The translations under genes and the position numbers were made by a program. A model generated the notes under the pieces. It was given only the letters and a program-made list of their open reading frames with translations, did not search any database and was not told the DNA's origin. From a bacterium (lineage in GTDB: Bacteria; Spirochaetota; UBA4802; UBA5550): a stretch of 28,978 nucleotides of DNA. The DNA is taken from NCBI GenBank assembly GCA_024224995.1, contig JAAENB010000858.1:1-28978 (forward strand), written 5' to 3'. Of the stretch, positions 7,694 to 15,427 are shown one piece after another (position 1 is the first letter of the stretch; every line of letters starts with the position of its first letter).

Positions 7694-9069
7694 TGAAAGG
7701 AATAATTAAAAATATAAGCAGTTTTGTTCTCGTGTGTACGCTATGTTTGTTTTCCGCTAACCTGTACGCCTTCTGGGATAACGCCCATAAGAATAGCGCC
7801 GAAGACGCGATAAGCTATATGGAAACAGAAGGATCAAACCAGCAGCGCTGGGTTGTGGATTATTTAAAAGCAAAAACCGGCGGAAGAGATTCCGGTGGTA
7901 CGGGGCTGAATCCCAACAATGGAGACGGAACACAGTACGGTCTTATTGGTATTGCCCGGGCCGGAGCAGTGGCGCCCGATTATTGCCAGGATCTTTTCTG
8001 GGATGATACCACCTCATGGGGCTGGGATGTTTCCATTCCCGGTTACGGCTCAACAAACTTTTCTTCATTTACGCATTTTATGAATCTTCTTAAAACAAAT
8101 GATGATGGTAAAACGCTCAAAACAAACGTGTATAACGACTATGACGGGTGGTCATATAACGGCAGTTTCGGATGTCCCGGCATGGGGATTGATTACGCTA
8201 TTGCCTCGTATATGAATAATGCCTGGATGACCATTGACCTGGCAAACTGTTCCGATTGTTCGGGGAAATACAGCTTTATACCGGATGGGAATCCCGCTGT
8301 TGACTATAAACAAAACGGGTCAACCACGGTGCTGGGCTCGGCTCATTCATCGAAAAAAGTCGGTTCCGATGATAAAACAAATTACAACTGTTTTAGTGAT
8401 TGTGTTACGCCGAATAATTGCCCCGACACCGGGAGTAAGATCAGCGGTAATAGCGTACCCCAGATCCCCAACACGGGAACGGAAAGTTTCTGGAGCGGAG
8501 ACTGGTCAAAGTCAAACCAGGACTGGGTAATTTTTGAGCCCCTGGATAATGCGGCAACATTTTACTATAATGAATGGTTTCTCGAAGGAGGGACAAGCCG
8601 CAGCAGCAGCCTGGATACGGGAGCTGTTTCCGGCAGGTACTACTCCGCCTCAAGCTCCGATATTAACTATCTTACGTTAGTTATGCATTATGCCGGTGAC
8701 GCCAACACCCAGCACCACATCTGGGTTACCAGCGGGTATAATCATTCGGACTATGAAGAATGGATCGACAACGCCTATGGCGGCAGAACCCTGGGCGGGG
8801 ACAATTCCGGAAAGAACCTGGAAGATTATTCTACCATTAAAGGGTACATCAACAGCCGAAGCAACCAGGTGGATGCCGGGCTTGATGATATTATAACCGA
8901 AAATGGTTTCTTAACATACCTGTCACGCTATCGTTCCGGGTACGATACCTTAAGCAACACGGACGGTACAACCCGGAAAAATACCGCAACCTACGCGGTT
9001 AATCATGCCATTGCCACTATTGTTATGTTATACGAAAAAGGGGTATTGGATCTCAGGGAGAACCGTTAA
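7693..9069 (+). CDS. secreted zinc-dependent phospholipase C / S1-P1 nuclease-fold hydrolase
   Basis: The 458-residue protein has a signal peptide cut after LYA (residue 26). The residues that bind three zinc ions in the phospholipase C/P1 nuclease fold can be placed in order. Trp28 and His32 lie in FWDNAHKN, Asp96 in GAVAPDYC, and His128 in FSSFTHFM. His332 and Asp336 lie in MHYAGD, followed by His342, then His351 and Glu355 in NHSDYEE. The HYxGD...H...HSxYE block closely resembles Bacillus cereus phospholipase C, while the short Trp-to-His spacing resembles S1/P1 nucleases. Substrate (phospholipid or nucleic acid) is therefore open. It is longer than the roughly 245-residue mature B. cereus enzyme because of an extra region (about 140-320) holding six cysteines (161, 186, 189, 233, 237, 243) that could form disulfides. 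GGAGG lies 10 nt before the ATG, which overlaps the upstream stop. Family assignment is confident, substrate is not. Confidence 0.87.
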   Translation: MKGIIKNISSFVLVCTLCLFSANLYAFWDNAHKNSAEDAISYMETEGSNQQRWVVDYLKAKTGGRDSGGTGLNPNNGDGTQYGLIGIARAGAVAPDYCQDLFWDDTTSWGWDVSIPGYGSTNFSSFTHFMNLLKTNDDGKTLKTNVYNDYDGWSYNGSFGCPGMGIDYAIASYMNNAWMTIDLANCSDCSGKYSFIPDGNPAVDYKQNGSTTVLGSAHSSKKVGSDDKTNYNCFSDCVTPNNCPDTGSKISGNSVPQIPNTGTESFWSGDWSKSNQDWVIFEPLDNAATFYYNEWFLEGGTSRSSSLDTGAVSGRYYSASSSDINYLTLVMHYAGDANTQHHIWVTSGYNHSDYEEWIDNAYGGRTLGGDNSGKNLEDYSTIKGYINSRSNQVDAGLDDIITENGFLTYLSRYRSGYDTLSNTDGTTRKNTATYAVNHAIATIVMLYEKGVLDLRENR

Positions 9070-9073
9070 GCCT

Positions 9074-10339
9074 ATGCGTATTTTTGGAATCACCCGCTGC
9101 GGAATCGCAGCAGGGATCCTGGCACTCTGTGTCACTTTCTTCGGATGCGCGAAGAAAGTGACGAACTCCGGTGCCGGGTCCCTCTCACAAGGAACGTTTC
9201 ACTATTTGCAGTACGTGTTTTTTTCGGACGAGAAAAACGTGGAAGATATTCCGGAGCGCTTGCTGGAGGATGACGCAAAGGGCATCCTGGCGGAAAAACT
9301 CGGCCTCCGGAGCCATGACCAGTTTGAAAAATACAAAGTCCTGGTTCGGCGGGCTCGTTATAACAAAGCTGCCGCCCGGTTTTGGCAGGAAAAATTCGGC
9401 AAAACCATTACCGTGGATGAGGCGTTTGGCTATTATAATATTGTTTTTGACCCGGAAAAAGCTGTTTCTTCTATTAAACAGGGGATCTTTCGGAAAGGGA
9501 ACTCAATTAACATCGGGGATGATAGTATTGCTGTTGCGTCATGGCCCAATGGGGAAATATCTCTTGCGGCTATTCGAGAGCAGCTGCTTCCCCGTGAATG
9601 GGAACAGCTTCTTTCGTTTCAGGCAAAACCAATGGCCGCGCTGCTGAAAGAAAGTTTGTTTTACCGGGTATGCGGTGAATTGAACAAGGAGCTTGTTGAA
9701 AGCTTTAAGGCCCATACCGGCGAACTGGAACGGGTTGACTATAATCATGTCGCGGATAAATATTTACAGGTAAAATACGGTATGGCCGATGAGGGGATAT
9801 ATCCCACATCGAAACAGCGCATAAAACTGCTTCCCCGTGAACTCTTTAATCATTTTCAAAAGATCAAAAACCGCTTGCTGGCAGTTACCAGTGTAACAGC
9901 CGGGTATACGGTGGTAGCGGACCCCGGGACCGCTGAAAAATTTCTGGATGAACAAAAAAAAGGGACTTCGTTTACAGATCTGGCTGAGAAATACGCGGTT
10001 GCAGCGGCGTTTAAAAAAACCGCGCGGGATCATCGCATTCAAGGCTATGATCTCAAGCTCTCCCTGGATGAGCGGGAGAACCGGTCATTTATCCATAAGG
10101 TGATCCTTGATTGCGCTCTGCGGGATTTATATAACCCGGAGCCGTTCTCGTTCCGTCACGGAATAATTTTAATCAAGATCCGCAAAATCACCAGGGAAAA
10201 AAGAGAGATTAAATATACGGATTATATCTCAGAAGTGAAACAGGATCTGAATAATGTACTGCTTCAAAAACAATTCTCTATTGATGTGGAGGATATGGTT
10301 AAAGAAATTGATGGTGAGATCTTTTTAAGCAATATATAA
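9074..10339 (+). CDS. SurA/PpiC-like peptidyl-prolyl isomerase lipoprotein
   Basis: The 421-residue product starts with a lipoprotein signal peptide (lipobox FFGC, Cys25, Phe instead of Leu at -3). Its pattern is that of periplasmic SurA/PrsA/PpiC foldases. A DSIAVASWPNGEISLAAIREQL segment (150-171) matches the chaperone opening. TAEKFLDEQKKGTSFTDLAEKYA (287-309) matches the parvulin core. PEPFSFRHGIILIKIRKI (355-372) matches the closing strand, followed by a charged helix. The glycine-rich part of the parvulin active site is poorly conserved, so it may be a chaperone without strong isomerase activity. The ATG at 9074 is 4 bp after the phospholipase-like stop and is chosen over an upstream in-frame start because it begins the signal peptide; an AGGGAG lies 13 nt upstream. 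Being last in the operon suggests it helps fold or export the gene products before it. Confidence 0.78.
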   Translation: MRIFGITRCGIAAGILALCVTFFGCAKKVTNSGAGSLSQGTFHYLQYVFFSDEKNVEDIPERLLEDDAKGILAEKLGLRSHDQFEKYKVLVRRARYNKAAARFWQEKFGKTITVDEAFGYYNIVFDPEKAVSSIKQGIFRKGNSINIGDDSIAVASWPNGEISLAAIREQLLPREWEQLLSFQAKPMAALLKESLFYRVCGELNKELVESFKAHTGELERVDYNHVADKYLQVKYGMADEGIYPTSKQRIKLLPRELFNHFQKIKNRLLAVTSVTAGYTVVADPGTAEKFLDEQKKGTSFTDLAEKYAVAAAFKKTARDHRIQGYDLKLSLDERENRSFIHKVILDCALRDLYNPEPFSFRHGIILIKIRKITREKREIKYTDYISEVKQDLNNVLLQKQFSIDVEDMVKEIDGEIFLSNI

Positions 10340-10350
10340 TCGCTTGCTTA

Positions 10351-10392
10351 CCCGGAGCTGCTGTCCGCAGTGGAAGCGGATGGAGCTCCGGG
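10351..10392 (+). terminator. nested hairpin after the four-gene operon
   Basis: Outer arms CCCGGAGCT (10351-10359) and AGCTCCGGG (10384-10392) enclose inner arms TCCGC (10364-10368) and GCGGA (10376-10380), a two-level cruciform 12 bp after the stop codon. A T-rich stretch (10393-10403) follows, so it can end the operon transcript. The remaining gap to 10590 is A/T-rich and shows no convincing gene; an 80-codon frame at 10344-10586 runs through the hairpin and looks random. Confidence 0.6.
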
Positions 10393-10590
10393 TCTATATT
10401 TTTGTATACGACCGGTCTTCCCTGTTCCATGAGTTTATGGGCTTTATTATTCCTTATTCAAGTATTCCTGAGTCATTTAACTCTCTGTCCATCTTCTCTA
10501 ACTCTTTAAGCTCTTTTACCCTGTTTTTTTATGAATTAAATTTTAAAGTGCTTGAAGTATTATTGAATTTTATGTTTTTTTATTAAAACA

Positions 10591-11145
10591 ATGAAACAAA
10601 CAAAACTAATACAATCTCAAACCGAAATACTGGAAGCGAAGAAACTGGTTTACGAGGCCTACTGCCTCGACATGAACTGGCACCCGCCCGAGAACAACCC
10701 CAGCGGGTGGCGCTATAGTAAACAGGAATTTTATTATTATTCCGAAGACCATTTTAACAGCCGCTGCCTCTGGTTTGGCTCTTTTGATAATAAGAAACTC
10801 ATCGCCGTTTCCAGGCTCATTCCCCCTTCCATCCGGGAAGGGGAGACGCTGGAACTCGAACTCTATACATCCCTTCCCGTTTTTTTAAAACAGGCAAAGA
10901 CAGGCGAGTTTAACCGGGCAGCAATGAAAGCCCAATACAAGAATGTTAAACAGGGCAGGGAACTGCTTTCGGCAATAATCGACTACTGCCGTGAACAGGG
11001 GTATGAGTATCTTTGCACTACCGCCTCTCAAAGCATGGAAAAAATCCTTTGTTTAGACCTGGGAATTTTTACGGTCCATGAAAATGAATTTACCTATTCA
11101 GCGGATGATACAGAGCCGCTTAATATAGTCTATCTCTCTTTATAA
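10591..11145 (+). CDS. GNAT-fold acyltransferase resembling LuxI / FeeM N-acyl synthases
   Basis: The 184-residue cytoplasmic protein follows the layout of the autoinducer-synthase and N-acyl-amino-acid-synthase branch of the GNAT fold. It has an opening helix (EILEAKKLVYEAYCLDMNW, with the conserved Trp near residue 30), a strand and turn IAVSRLIPP (71-79) equivalent to the RLLPT motif of LuxI, and EFNRAAM (106-112) equivalent to the ExSRF motif. The helix GRELLSAIIDYCREQGYEYLC follows, with the usual Gly-Tyr. In these families the enzyme joins an acyl chain from acyl-ACP or acyl-CoA to an amino acid or S-adenosylmethionine. No LuxR-type regulator is near, so a signalling role is not established. 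The ATG has no clear ribosome binding site. It is followed on the same strand by a carotenoid-type gene that has its own promoter. Confidence 0.72.
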   Translation: MKQTKLIQSQTEILEAKKLVYEAYCLDMNWHPPENNPSGWRYSKQEFYYYSEDHFNSRCLWFGSFDNKKLIAVSRLIPPSIREGETLELELYTSLPVFLKQAKTGEFNRAAMKAQYKNVKQGRELLSAIIDYCREQGYEYLCTTASQSMEKILCLDLGIFTVHENEFTYSADDTEPLNIVYLSL

Positions 11146-11148
11146 GGC

Positions 11149-11177
11149 TTGACACTACAGGGAATGATTAATATTTT
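11149..11177 (+). promoter_or_regulatory. promoter of the CruF-like gene
   Basis: TTGACA (11149-11154), 17 bp, then TATTTT (11172-11177), beginning 3 bp after the acyltransferase stop. The downstream ATG at 11218 has GGGAG about 11 nt upstream. Confidence 0.55.
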
Positions 11178-11217
11178 TATATAGGAATTGGAAAATAACC
11201 CGGGAGAAAAATAATAG

Positions 11218-12081
11218 ATGAATAAACAACTTGAGAAAAAAATAATTATCACCGGGTTTATTATCAGTTTTACCGCCATACTCATGAATCTTGCCTGGGA
11301 TTATATCAATCCTCCGGGAGTTGCCTCGCCTCTTGCTTATAATATGATTATTGGACTGGTAATGACCGGGTTTGTCTATATTCATTCAAAAAGATATTTT
11401 GGTTTTTTTAAAGCGAATGTATTGTTTATTACTACGGCTCTTGTCTCATGGGGAATGGAACATATCGGTGTATCTACCGGTTCCATTTACGGAACATACC
11501 ACTATGGTTCTATTCATGGGCTGAAACTTTTTAACACTGTTCCCGTGCTTATTCCGTTATCATGGTTTTTATTTTTATACCCGGCAGTTATTATATCAAA
11601 TGAAATACTATCCCGTGAAAAATCCCTTGTCTCTTTTTTGAAAAAAGGGGGAGGGGCAGTTACCATAGTAATCTTCGCGGCCGTTGATTCCATTATAATG
11701 ACTGCTCTTGATCTTTTGATTGATCCTATCTGGACCAGCAGGGGCTCCTGGTTCTGGACCGGACTTGATACCCTGCGCCCTGAATCTGTGCTGTATAAAA
11801 TTCCGGTCCAAAATTACTTTGGCTGGCTTATTACTACATTTATTATTTTTCTCATATTCAGGACCGTTTTTTTCCTGAAGAAAAATGCCTTTGAAGAGAA
11901 AGACATGTTATACCACCTCCCGGTCTATAACTATATTGCCATTTTCGCAGTTGGTACAATTGAAGCATGGATTTTATTAAAAAGCCCCGGGGTAATCCTT
12001 GTTTCAATTATGACTCTTGGTTTTATTAGTCTTGTCTCTTTGTATAAAATATTTCAATTTTATACCGGTGACGATTCATAG
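11218..12081 (+). CDS. carotenoid biosynthesis protein, CruF / DUF422 type
   Basis: The 287-residue integral membrane protein has about seven or eight hydrophobic segments and the conserved motifs of the CruF (DUF422) family. These are EHIGVSTGSIYGTYHYG (81-97), W-x-L-F-L-Y-P (116-122), ALDLLIDPIWTSRGSWFW (163-180) and YKIPVQNYFGWL (193-204). Characterised members hydrate the end double bond of linear C40/C50 carotenoids (1',2'-hydratases). No other carotenoid gene (phytoene synthase, desaturase, glycosyltransferase) is in the window, so the pathway must be encoded elsewhere or the protein does another isoprenoid reaction. Its end overlaps the convergent peptidase gene by 6 bp. Confidence 0.82.
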   Translation: MNKQLEKKIIITGFIISFTAILMNLAWDYINPPGVASPLAYNMIIGLVMTGFVYIHSKRYFGFFKANVLFITTALVSWGMEHIGVSTGSIYGTYHYGSIHGLKLFNTVPVLIPLSWFLFLYPAVIISNEILSREKSLVSFLKKGGGAVTIVIFAAVDSIIMTALDLLIDPIWTSRGSWFWTGLDTLRPESVLYKIPVQNYFGWLITTFIIFLIFRTVFFLKKNAFEEKDMLYHLPVYNYIAIFAVGTIEAWILLKSPGVILVSIMTLGFISLVSLYKIFQFYTGDDS

Positions 12082-13290
12082 GTCTTCTTGAATAAACCCG
12101 GCAAGAGCATGAGCTATAGTTACCAGCTTCGCGCAGTTTACAATCCGGGGATGATCTTTTGGCGTATGAGTAATATCCTGGGTCTCCATATGTTCAATAA
12201 ACCATAACGAAGAAACCGCTATTGCCGGACGGCCGTATTGAACAAATATACTATGGTCGCCCTGGGCCCACTGGGGTCCTTCTACAATATCGTTATGCTT
12301 TTCCATTATACCTTTTATTGTATTTTCTATTTTAGCGGGGAGCCCAAAAAAAGAAAAAGCCGTCGGCCCTTCTTTATACCCGGCTCCGTCTATATTTATA
12401 TTCAAAAGAATATTCTCGAAATTATTTTCGTTTGCCGCGATATAATCCATTTGACCCGAAACCGCGAAATAGTCTTCACCATTAAAGGCGACTATCTCAA
12501 TGAGTGTATCGCCGGAATACTCAGCCAGAAGCTCTGCCAGGAGTAAGAGAACTATCACGCCCGTGGCATTATCGATTGCGCCGGGAGTTCCTTTTTTCGC
12601 GTCAATATGGGCGGTAACTGTGATTTTTTGAGAACCGGTTTTTCCTTTTTGGGCAATCACATTATACGCTTTTCCCGGAACCCGTTCCGATTGTGAAACA
12701 AGCGCTGCCTGCTTGCCCGCGTGGGCTGGTAAGCGGGCTCCTTCCTCTTCTGTCATGTAAACCGAAGGAATATTAAAATCGCCGTCTTCAATTAACGGAA
12801 AAGGGTAGGCTCCCCCGGCAAGGGCGCTATTCCTTCCGGTGGCTGTAATAATAGCCGAAGCCCCGCTTTTTTCAAGAAGAGAGATGATCTTTTGATGTTC
12901 TTCGGGATTATAAAAAACAAAGTTCTTGGGCATGAGCTGCTCTTTTGCTATTTCTCCGTGGAGGAGAAGTATACTGTTTTTTGCGTTCAGCTGTTCCAGT
13001 TCTTCAATCGTTGAAGCAGTGGTGAGCCGGGCTTTTACGCTGCAGCCGGTAGAGTAGGGGCTTGCAAAGACTTCAAAGTTGTCGTCATCTATTGCTAATG
13101 ACGCGCCGTCCTCTTTCCAGTCCATTACAGAGAATTCCGGCATTTCTGTGTGCCAGCCAAATGACGAAAGCTGTTTTTCAAAAAAGGCGGTTGCTTCCCT
13201 GTTGCCCGGGCTGCCCGTGGCCCGGTTTGATATGGTTTCGCAGAGTGTTTCCAGGTATTCCCTGGCATGCTGTTCCAGTTGTTGTTTCAT
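12076..13290 (-). CDS. M28-family metallopeptidase with PA-like insert
   Basis: The 404-residue protein carries the two-metal aminopeptidase motifs of peptidase family M28: His228 and Asp230 in TAHIDAKKG, bridging Asp240 in GAIDNATGV, Glu272 (catalytic base) and Asp273 in FNGEDY, Asp301 in INIDGAG, and His375 in DITHTPKDH. Residues 70-215, between the N-terminal helix and the metal core, resemble a protease-associated (PA) domain (SILLLHGEI, GASAIITATG, IPSVYMTEEEGARL). No signal peptide is seen, so it is probably cytoplasmic; the substrate is likely a peptide or dipeptide but cannot be specified. AAGGAG sits 7 nt before the ATG. Its stop overlaps the CruF-like gene. Confidence 0.9.
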   Translation of the reverse strand: MKQQLEQHAREYLETLCETISNRATGSPGNREATAFFEKQLSSFGWHTEMPEFSVMDWKEDGASLAIDDDNFEVFASPYSTGCSVKARLTTASTIEELEQLNAKNSILLLHGEIAKEQLMPKNFVFYNPEEHQKIISLLEKSGASAIITATGRNSALAGGAYPFPLIEDGDFNIPSVYMTEEEGARLPAHAGKQAALVSQSERVPGKAYNVIAQKGKTGSQKITVTAHIDAKKGTPGAIDNATGVIVLLLLAELLAEYSGDTLIEIVAFNGEDYFAVSGQMDYIAANENNFENILLNINIDGAGYKEGPTAFSFFGLPAKIENTIKGIMEKHNDIVEGPQWAQGDHSIFVQYGRPAIAVSSLWFIEHMETQDITHTPKDHPRIVNCAKLVTIAHALAGFIQEDL

Positions 13291-13367
13291 GTATTGCTCC
13301 TTCCCGATTGGTTTATGGATACAATATATAAAATCTTTTTATTGTTGAATTGTAAAAATTCGACTTC

Positions 13368-13559
13368 TTAAGAGAATTTAATTATTTTTTTTATTCGTGG
13401 AGGTTCGTCATACCCTAACATCGAATAATACTGTTCCCTGATTGTCTCTACTGCTTCAACTCTTTCTTCAGGAGTTTTTGAGAGCCAAAAATTTTTAGAT
13501 CCCTCTTTATCTTTGTCACTATCGTTGGTTATTTTTATAATTTTTTTTACGCTATTCAT
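13368..13559 (-). CDS. small antitoxin-like protein, orphan
   Basis: This 63-residue protein has the pattern FWLSKTPEERVEAVETIREQYY (23-44) followed by a basic tail PPRIKKIIKF. It resembles a widespread family of small proteins (W-L-x-x-T/P-P-E-E-R-x-x-A-V-E-x-L-R-x-Q) usually encoded beside a nucleotidyltransferase or another putative toxin partner. No such partner is adjacent here: its neighbours are an M28 peptidase and thioredoxin. GAGAG upstream of the ATG is a weak ribosome binding site. The strong family-like motif makes a real gene likely, while toxin-antitoxin function is only inference from the family. Confidence 0.7.
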   Translation of the reverse strand: MNSVKKIIKITNDSDKDKEGSKNFWLSKTPEERVEAVETIREQYYSMLGYDEPPRIKKIIKFS

Positions 13560-13657
13560 GTTCTCTCTTGATTATATAAAAAATTACTATTAGATTAAAT
13601 GAAACTGTAAATAATGTCAACCATCATATTCTTTATTTCAAATCAGTTGAAGACATA

Positions 13658-13969
13658 TTATTGCAATTTTTGTTTTAACACCTTCTCGGGCTGGGCGCCA
13701 ACCATTCTTTCTACTTCCATACCATTTTCAAATACAATTAGCGTAGGCATTGAAGCAATTTCGAATTTTTGAGCAATCTCCGGAGCTTCATCGGTATTTA
13801 CTTTGCAGATAGCTGCCGTAACCTCGTTTGACTCCACAAGCTTTTCAAGAATGGGGGTCTGCATTTTACAGGGACCGCACCAGGGAGCCCAGAAGTCTAC
13901 CAGGACTTTTCCTTTTGCCTGCAAAACATGGGAATTGAAATTATCACCTGTTATTTGTTTGATACTCAT
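13658..13969 (-). CDS. trxA: thioredoxin
   Basis: A complete 103-residue thioredoxin with the WCGPCK redox motif (Cys31 and Cys34), the VDFWAPW strand before it, and the cis-proline segment SMPTLIVFENG (Pro75). It reduces protein disulfides in the cytoplasm using electrons from thioredoxin reductase. The frame is open upstream to 14119, but the ATG at 13969 begins the canonical domain and has AGGAGA 7-8 nt upstream. It has its own promoter (14010-14038) and is divergent from the aldo/keto reductase gene. No thioredoxin reductase gene is seen nearby. Confidence 0.96.
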   Translation of the reverse strand: MSIKQITGDNFNSHVLQAKGKVLVDFWAPWCGPCKMQTPILEKLVESNEVTAAICKVNTDEAPEIAQKFEIASMPTLIVFENGMEVERMVGAQPEKVLKQKLQ

Positions 13970-14009
13970 TTTACTTTCTCCTCTCGCTTGTTTCTTTATA
14001 TAAGAAATC

Positions 14010-14038
14010 AAATTACAGTATTGGGAGATTCCTGTCAA
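14010..14038 (-). promoter_or_regulatory. promoter of the thioredoxin gene
   Basis: Minus strand: TTGACA (14038-14033), 17-bp spacer, TAATTT (14015-14010). A start site near 14003 confirms the shorter thioredoxin start at 13969. Confidence 0.6.
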
Positions 14039-14136
14039 AACAAAACCGGTAAACACAAAAAAATCCTTGATTTTAAGATCACCAGAGTTTAAGACTGTGC
14101 TAATAATATCACAATCCATTGAACCTGGAGAAAAGA

Positions 14137-15360
14137 ATGTTATACCGGAAAATGAAAAAAAATGGTGATGAGCTTTCAGTACTGGGATTCGGCTGTATGC
14201 GTCTGCCCGAAATAAAGGGCAAAATTGATGAAGAGCGGGCGTTCAAACAGATCCGCATGGCCATAGACCAGGGAGTAAATTATATAGATACCGCAATGCC
14301 CTATCACATGGGAGCAAGCGAACCATTCCTGGCAAAAGTGCTTGCCGACGGATACCGGGAGAAGGTTAAACTGGCAACGAAACTGCCGCCCTGGTCCGTA
14401 AAGCAAAAAGAAGATATGGATCTGCTGCTAACAGCGCAGCTTAAGCGGCTTAACGCCGGCCATATTGATTATTATTTGATACACGCACTGGAAAGAGATA
14501 ACTGGAAAAAAATGCAGGATATGGGAGTTCTTGAATTTCTGAACAGGGCGAAAAAAGACGGAAAGATAATTAACGCCGGATTTTCATTTCATGGCGATAA
14601 AGAGACTTTTAAAGAGATCGTCGATGGCTATGATTGGGATATGTGCCTTATTCAGTATAATTTCCTTGATGAAGAGAACCAGGCAGGTACGGAAGGGCTT
14701 AAATACGCGTCCGCAAAGGGGATGGGTGTGTTTGTAATGGAACCCCTTCGCGGCGGGAACCTGGCCGGAAAAGTGCCGCCTGCTGTTGAGGCTGCCTGGG
14801 ATGAAGCGGAAGTAAAGCGGACACCGGCAGAATGGGCGCTCCGGTGGGTGTGGAACCATAAGGAGGTGAATGTAGTCCTTTCGGGCATGAATGATGAATC
14901 GCATATACGGGAAAACCTCCGTATAGCCGGAGAGGCAAAGGCGGATTCTTTAACTGAAAAAGAGCTGAAGCTGGTAACACGGGTACGGGATACGTACCGG
15001 AAATTAATGAAAGCTGAATGCACCGGGTGCCAGTACTGCATGCCGTGTCCGGCCGGGGTGAATATTCCCATGTGTTTTGAGACATACAACAGCCTGCATA
15101 TGTTTGCTAATAGAAAAGAAGCGGTAGTGCTTTATATAATAAATTGCCTGGCAGTGCTGCATACTGAAAGAAATAATGCCGGCTTATGCGTAAAATGCGG
15201 AAAATGCGAAGAAGCCTGCCCGCAGCACCTGCCGGTCCAGCAGTTACTCAAAGAGGTGGCTGATGAATTTGAAAAGCCAAAAATAAAGATCCTGGCCGTG
15301 ATTTTTAGAGTAGTTATGAAATTGCAGCGGCGGGGGATTTTGCGAAAATCCCGAAAGTGA
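14137..15360 (+). CDS. aldo/keto reductase with C-terminal iron-sulfur cysteine motifs
   Basis: The 407-residue protein combines an aldo/keto reductase barrel (about 1-290) with a C-terminal cysteine domain. The catalytic tetrad is visible: Asp51 and Tyr56 in DTAMPYHMG, Lys82 in ATKLP, His116 in YLIHAL. Two cysteine groups follow, C295xxC298xxC301xxC304 (CTGCQYCMPC) and C351xxC354xxC357xxxC361P (CVKCGKCEEACP), expected to hold [4Fe-4S] clusters. This fused family is common in anaerobes; its substrates are mostly unknown and the clusters suggest ferredoxin-like electron transfer. The ATG at 14137 is used, not the upstream TTG, because TGGAG lies 6 nt before it. It is divergent from thioredoxin, with about 170 bp between the two start codons. 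Confidence 0.92.
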   Translation: MLYRKMKKNGDELSVLGFGCMRLPEIKGKIDEERAFKQIRMAIDQGVNYIDTAMPYHMGASEPFLAKVLADGYREKVKLATKLPPWSVKQKEDMDLLLTAQLKRLNAGHIDYYLIHALERDNWKKMQDMGVLEFLNRAKKDGKIINAGFSFHGDKETFKEIVDGYDWDMCLIQYNFLDEENQAGTEGLKYASAKGMGVFVMEPLRGGNLAGKVPPAVEAAWDEAEVKRTPAEWALRWVWNHKEVNVVLSGMNDESHIRENLRIAGEAKADSLTEKELKLVTRVRDTYRKLMKAECTGCQYCMPCPAGVNIPMCFETYNSLHMFANRKEAVVLYIINCLAVLHTERNNAGLCVKCGKCEEACPQHLPVQQLLKEVADEFEKPKIKILAVIFRVVMKLQRRGILRKSRK

Positions 15361-15370
15361 TATAAAAAAC

Positions 15371-15398
15371 TTGATTTTTTTTTAATATTCATTATAAT
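15371..15398 (+). promoter_or_regulatory. promoter of the PAS protein gene
   Basis: TTGATT (15371-15376), 16-bp spacer, perfect TATAAT (15393-15398). The start codon is 29 bp downstream; no obvious Shine-Dalgarno sequence lies between them. Confidence 0.6.
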
Positions 15399-15427
15399 AA
15401 ATCAGAATATTTTTTTGGTTAGTTTTA

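Noticed and set aside
10344..10586. Plus-strand open frame of 80 codons after the operon
   Set aside because: It starts inside the terminator hairpin, has no ribosome binding site and encodes a random-looking Ser/Phe-rich peptide.
13970..14119. N-terminal extension of thioredoxin
   Set aside because: The internal ATG has a ribosome binding site and a promoter just upstream; the extension is upstream of the predicted transcript start.
14652..15089. Minus-strand frame of 145 codons inside the aldo/keto reductase gene
   Set aside because: Fully covered by a strong gene with catalytic and cysteine motifs; the antisense peptide has no recognisable feature.
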